A stretch of DNA of 64,000 nt from Phymorhynchus buccinoides (taxonomy: Eukaryota > Mollusca > Gastropoda > Neogastropoda > Raphitomidae): assembly GCA_017654935.2 (NCBI GenBank), contig CM065690.1:27997411-28061410 (forward strand), in the 5' to 3' direction. Shown here piece after piece: positions 59,553 through 64,000 of the stretch (its first letter is position 1; the number at the start of each line of letters is the position of its first letter). Made by a program: the position numbers and the translations under genes. Below the pieces are notes generated by a model. It did not search any database. It was not told the origin of the DNA and saw only the letters and a list, made by a program, of their open reading frames with translations.

Positions 59553-60250
59553 AAGACTCAACGGGATGGGACCTATAGGGCCTGGGACTCAACGGGATGG
59601 GACCTAATGGGCCTGGGACACAACGGGATGGGACCTGATGGGCCTGGGACACAACGGGATGGGACCTAATGGGCCTGGGACCTAATGGGCTTGGGACCTA
59701 ATGGGCCTGGGACCTAATGGGCCTGGGACTCAACGGGATGGGACCTAATGGGCCTGGGACACAACGGGCATGGGACCTAATGGGCCTGGGACACAACGGG
59801 CCTGGGACCTAATGGGCCTGGGACTCAACGGGATGGGACCTAATGGGCATGGGACACAACGGGATGGGACCTACTGGGCCTGGGACACAACGGGCCTGGG
59901 ATCTAATGGGCCTGGGACACAACGGGATGGGACCTATTGGGCCTGGGACTCAACGGGATGGGACCTAATGGGCCTGGGACACAACGGGATGGGACCTAAT
60001 GGGCCTGGGACACAACGGGATGGGACCTAATGGGCCTGGGACACAACGGGATGGGACCTAATGGGCCTGGGACACAACGGGATGGGACCTAATGGGCCTG
60101 GGACACAACGGGATGGGACCTAATGGGCCTGGGACACAACGGGATGGGACCTAATGGGCCTGGGACACAACTGGATGGGACCTAATGGGCCTGGGACACA
60201 ACGGGATGGGACCTAATGGGCCTGGGACTCAACGGGATGGGACACATAGG
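59553..60250. repeat. 30-bp minisatellite, ~23 copies
   Basis: Unit GGACACAACGGGATGGGACC plus TAATGGGCCT; variants CTCAACGGG, CATGGG and half units in the first 300 bp, more regular from 59980 on. Confidence 0.95.
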
Positions 60251-60505
60251 GCTGACCCCGTTAGTACTGGGGTTTTATGTCAAGCTTTTTTTGAAGTTGC
60301 AAGATAGGACTTTTTATAATCACTCAGTCTTCAAATAAAATTGTGTTAATTCTGCTGTCTTTACTGAAACTGAAAGACAGAGTCTAGTTTACTGCGCTTG
60401 AACCCATAATTTGAGGGTTATACATTCTCAGTGTTTACCAGTTTAGGTTATATCACTGGTTAGCTTTAATCTATTAGACGTTTCTTGTTGCGCATGACGA
60501 TGCAT

Positions 60506-61922
60506 CAGATCCAATTCAGTGTGTCATGATCAAACTTTTCTTAAGGGAAGCATACCATTGTTGATTGTTCCCACATGCGACTAGTCCCAAACTGTAATTT
60601 TACCTATCCTGGGATACTAGTCCCACATACCGCTATTCCCATAAATTCGCTCTCAGTCTCTGTCAAACATGTGCTCGTGCACCCACACACAAATACAGAC
60701 ATACACAACTCACACACAAGCCCGTGCGTTGTGCACACGCAAAAACAATGTTGTGTGGGACTAGTGGTATGTGGGAACAATGGTATGTCACCTTCTTAAG
60801 AATGGAAGCTCATAAGGACACATGTATCTGAGCAAAGACAGAGGATATTTATATGCATGATAGTTAATAGCTGGCATAAAGGCACCCGTACCCAAAAAAT
60901 TCCCGCTGTTCAGAAATCAACTGGCAAAGAAAATTCCTATCAAGCAGACAAAATGATGAAACTACAATTGATTGCGTCAGCAGGAAGGGGAAAATGACAC
61001 AATTACGACTGAGGCCAAGCCAATTAGACATGATAACAGGATGTGATGGTCTGTGTTGATTATTAGTTTGGCCTTCTAGCATTCTATACGGCCTGGAGCA
61101 TCATATAGTAAAAAGCCAAGTGTCCACTGTGGCTGCAAGCTGCACATGTGGCCTTAAAACCATCGACCAACCATCATTCATTTCACTCACTTTTGTGTGA
61201 GAGTGTGTGCGATCAGGTGAAAGAATAACTGAGGTGCCGTGTCATTTGCGCGGTTTCGCAAATGTGCCAAACGGGTATGGCCGCCTTCGGCGTTTTTTGC
61301 TGCGGCATTTCGATGCGATTCAGATCCAATTCAGTGTGTCATGATCAAACTTTTCTTAAGGGAAGCATACCATTGTTGATTGTTCCCACATACTACTAGT
61401 CCCAAATTGTAATTTTACAGTATCCAAGATACTAGTCCCACATACCGCTATTCCCATCAAATTTGCTCTCAGGTCTCTGTCAAACATGTGCTCGTGCACC
61501 CACACACAAATACAGACATACACAACTCACACACAAGCCTGTGCGTTGTGCACACGGGGCCTTAATGTTGTGTGGGACTAGTGGTATGTGGGAACAATGG
61601 TATACTCACCTTCTTAGTAATGGAAGCTCATTAGGACACATGTATCTACTAGCAAAGACAGGACTATTTAGATGCATGATAGTTAATAGCTGGTATAAAG
61701 GCACCGGTGCCAAAAAAATTCCCGCTGTTCAGAAATCAACTGGCAAAGAAAATTCCTATCAAGCAGACAAAATGATGAAACTACAATTGATTGCGTCAGC
61801 AGGAAGGGGAAAATGACACAATTACGACTGAGGCCAAGCCAATTAGACATAACAGGATGTGATGGTCTGTGTTGATTATTAGTGTGGCCTTCTACTAGTT
61901 CTATACGGCCTGGAGCATCAAT
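60506..61922. repeat. Direct duplication, two ~595-bp copies 813 bp apart
   Basis: 60506-61103 and 61319-61922 share ATCCAATTCAGTGTGTCATG through TACGGCCTGGAGCATCA with ~95 percent identity. Each copy contains an inverted pair ACTAGTCCCACATACC / GGGACTAGTGGTATGTGGGA. Confidence 0.9.
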
Positions 61923-63095
61923 ATTAAAAAAGAAATTCACACTTTTGATTAGTGCTAAAAATTGGGTCAGATTAGGGCACAACAACCAATCCAGTGGATC
62001 AGCGATGCAGATTTAACATTTTGAGAGAGAGAGAGACAGACATACAGGCAGACAATATGAACAAGTTGAAGGAATGAGGGCGGAATGAACAAGTGGTTTG
62101 CCAATCCATTATTTCACAGGGAAAAAGTCACTTCAGCCTAGGCTTACTACAGTAATTACTAATATGACAGGAATGGCCATTCGTCCTTGCAGGACCAGTC
62201 CATCCTTGACATAGCAAAGGTCAAATGAGAGCAATGTCAAGGAGGGCAAATTACAATGCCTTACGTGACAATCCCAATGTCTTGCTGCCATCTGTGGGCA
62301 GTGCCTAGAGGAAAGGCAATCATGACTTCTGACTTTACCTTATCATTAAAAAAAAGAAGAAAGTGTAATAGCTTTAGAAGCCTTAATGTTTGGCAAGTGT
62401 GTCAGAGTCTACAGTACAAATAAAATAGGCCATTTCATTGTGTCTTTAAAGCCCCACACCATGAGAATACTATACTATACTGTACAGTTGAAACACGACT
62501 TGGCACAATTACATCATCACACACTTTTGTGATCAGGCCCTTCACTGTTACTGCAGCATAGACTACAAAAACAACAGTAATGGAAAGAATATGACAAGTA
62601 CTTTTAAATTGTTTTAATAACTACTATTAGTACTAAGCTACAAGGTAAGAATCAGCTCAAAAGATACTGAAATTACAAACACAAATTATGCAAACAACAT
62701 TATTTAACCTTATCAGGCCTGCCTTGGTTTTGCCAAACAAGGAAACGAACAAGGTTTATGTGGAGTCACTGAGAGGCGATGGCTTGTATTGATTGGCTTT
62801 CATCGATTTCACGCTTGTCTGCTTGCTTAAGTGAACGCTCCCGCAAACAACTGATCATGTGGGTGGCACACAATTTACGACCCACTTGCAATGAGTCAAT
62901 ATTGCTTGCACAACTCAGAGAATAGATCTACGACTTTATTATATAGCTTTAAAGTCTGCAAGTTAATGCTATAAGGCACAACCGATCCAACAAGTGATTG
63001 ATCGAGGGTTGAGTGAGCATGTGCTCTCGCTTTCAAAAAGAGATGATACTTTATCTTTATTCCATATCATACAGTAAAAATCTGATAACTGATAA
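61923..63095. other. Upstream stretch with no recognised feature
   Basis: Unique-looking AT-rich DNA; no ORF, TIR or SSR longer than a few units. Confidence 0.5.
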
Positions 63096-63099
63096 TTAA

Positions 63100-63205
63100 A
63101 GTGATCTCAAAAACACTGGATAACTGACAATAATTTTTGGGTCCCAGTATAATAATTTCTATGTTGAAAAGTCTTTGAAAAGTCTTTTTAACTCAAATTG
63201 TCAGC
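63100..63205. repeat. ACTCAAAA dispersed repeat
   Basis: AACACTGGATAACTGACAAT, TTTTTGGGTCCCAGTATAAT, TTTTTAACTCAAATTG; same orientation as 58825-58960. Confidence 0.75.
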
Positions 63206-63339
63206 CAAAGAAAGACCTTTCCTCTACACCAGCTGCCATAAAGTCCTTTTGGCGGAGAAAGTTATTTTAAAATATCAGTGATAGTGCAAGAAATTTTGAA
63301 AACCTGTCCCATAAGCGACAATTCCCTCAACAACCAGTG

Positions 63340-63735
63340 TCTTCTTCTTCTTCTGCGTCCCCAGGCCATAATGAGTAAGGTACTTATGTGTCCAGTCGTC
63401 AGTTTTTACTGGTCTCCTACAGCCGACACATTCCGATTTCGGAGAAGGTCAAAGGAGAAAAATTATTTGGAAGATTAGTTTGAAAAATGGCAGGAGAATG
63501 GGCCAATAAGTCAGAAGGCATGCCAAGTCAGAAAGATAGTACTAGATGATAGAAAGCGAATGGAAAAGGCAGAGTCAAAGAGAGTGGCAGATTAGAGGAA
63601 GTTACAAGCACAGAACTTCCAGAAGGCACAGAACTTCCAGAAGGAATGGGAACTATTTTTACCAGTGAAAACTGAAAACCGGACACATACTTACCTTACC
63701 CATTATGGCCATATGACTTGGGAACGCAGAAGATG
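63340..63735 (+). mobile_element. MITE-like family copy 5 with clear inverted ends
   Basis: CTTCTTCTGCGTCCCCAGGC-CATAATG at the left and CATTATGGCCATATGACTTGGGAACGCAGAAG at the right; a second inverted pair GTAAGGTACTTATGTGTCC / GGACACATACTTACCTTAC. The interior matches 40374-40693. Confidence 0.85.
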
Positions 63736-64000
63736 ATCGCGTTAACCCTGTTGTTTCTACCTAGGCCTACTTTCCACCACACAGACGCATGGTTCTGTCA
63801 TCATCATTATCTGAAGGAGGATTTCGTAAGACGGAGGCCGCTCTTGATCTTAGCCTGGTACTGTGTCACTGTGTGACAGTGATAGGCCTAATCAGGCTAA
63901 TGAGTCGATTTAATGACTACAATGGTTCATTGATTGTTGTTTGCCCTCTAACTAAAGTAAAGGAGGTGGGCTATGCTGTAAAATACAAAATTGTATAAGC

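Noticed and set aside
59770..60030. Frame coding GPGTQRDGT-type repeats
   Set aside because: It is a 30-bp minisatellite with irregular variants and no flanking coding signal.

Overview
The window is animal nuclear DNA, most likely from a mollusc and probably a marine gastropod. That taxon is inferred from the type of tRNA-derived SINEs, the very long (GA)n and (CA)n tracts and the abundant small DNA transposons; no species is identified. Coding density is very low.

Only one protein-coding gene is recognisable. It is the 5' part of a glutamate synthase (GOGAT) gene on the minus strand, running from the start codon at 47441 and leaving the window at its left edge. Ten coding exons (1,230 nt, 410 codons) have GT-AG introns, matching phases and one continuous reading frame. 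They encode the N-terminal glutamine amidotransferase (class II glutaminase) domain and the start of the next region. The rest of an expected ~2,000-residue enzyme lies to the left of the window. Introns range from about 0.5 kb to 19.7 kb.

Layout on the + strand: 1-1016, exon 10 and a tandem array made of its 3' edge; 1511-1622, exon 9; 3595-3799, exon 8 and a 1.6-kb minisatellite made of its 3' splice site; 5770-5906, exon 7; 6967-7062, exon 6; 7-13 kb, a MITE-rich intron; 13151-13204, exon 5; 14.7-18.4 kb, tandem and SINE repeats; 19549-19629, exon 4; 22109-22238, exon 3; 23.8-27.1 kb, giant (GA)n and 25-bp arrays; 27454-28275, exon 2 and an array of its 5' edge; 28.3-46.5 kb, repeat-filled intron 1; 46.5-47.44 kb, exon 1 and duplicates of its 3' edge; 47.5-64 kb, upstream DNA with a possible 5' leader exon, a possible TATA promoter near 50.87 kb, and many repeats. 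No gene is recognised upstream of GOGAT.

The most unusual signal is that exon edges of this one gene have been copied again and again. Exons 1 and 10 (donor side) and exons 2, 7 and 8 (acceptor side) each have extra copies of the splice site plus adjoining coding bases in the neighbouring intron, from 1 to about 28 extra copies. The acceptor of exon 9 is also duplicated, as the target-site duplication of a SINE-like insertion. A second theme is transposon archaeology: three unrelated MITE families end in TTAA, and nested or filled versus empty copies directly show TTAA target-site duplication. Another family (TIR CAGACCTGTTTA) makes 6-bp duplications.
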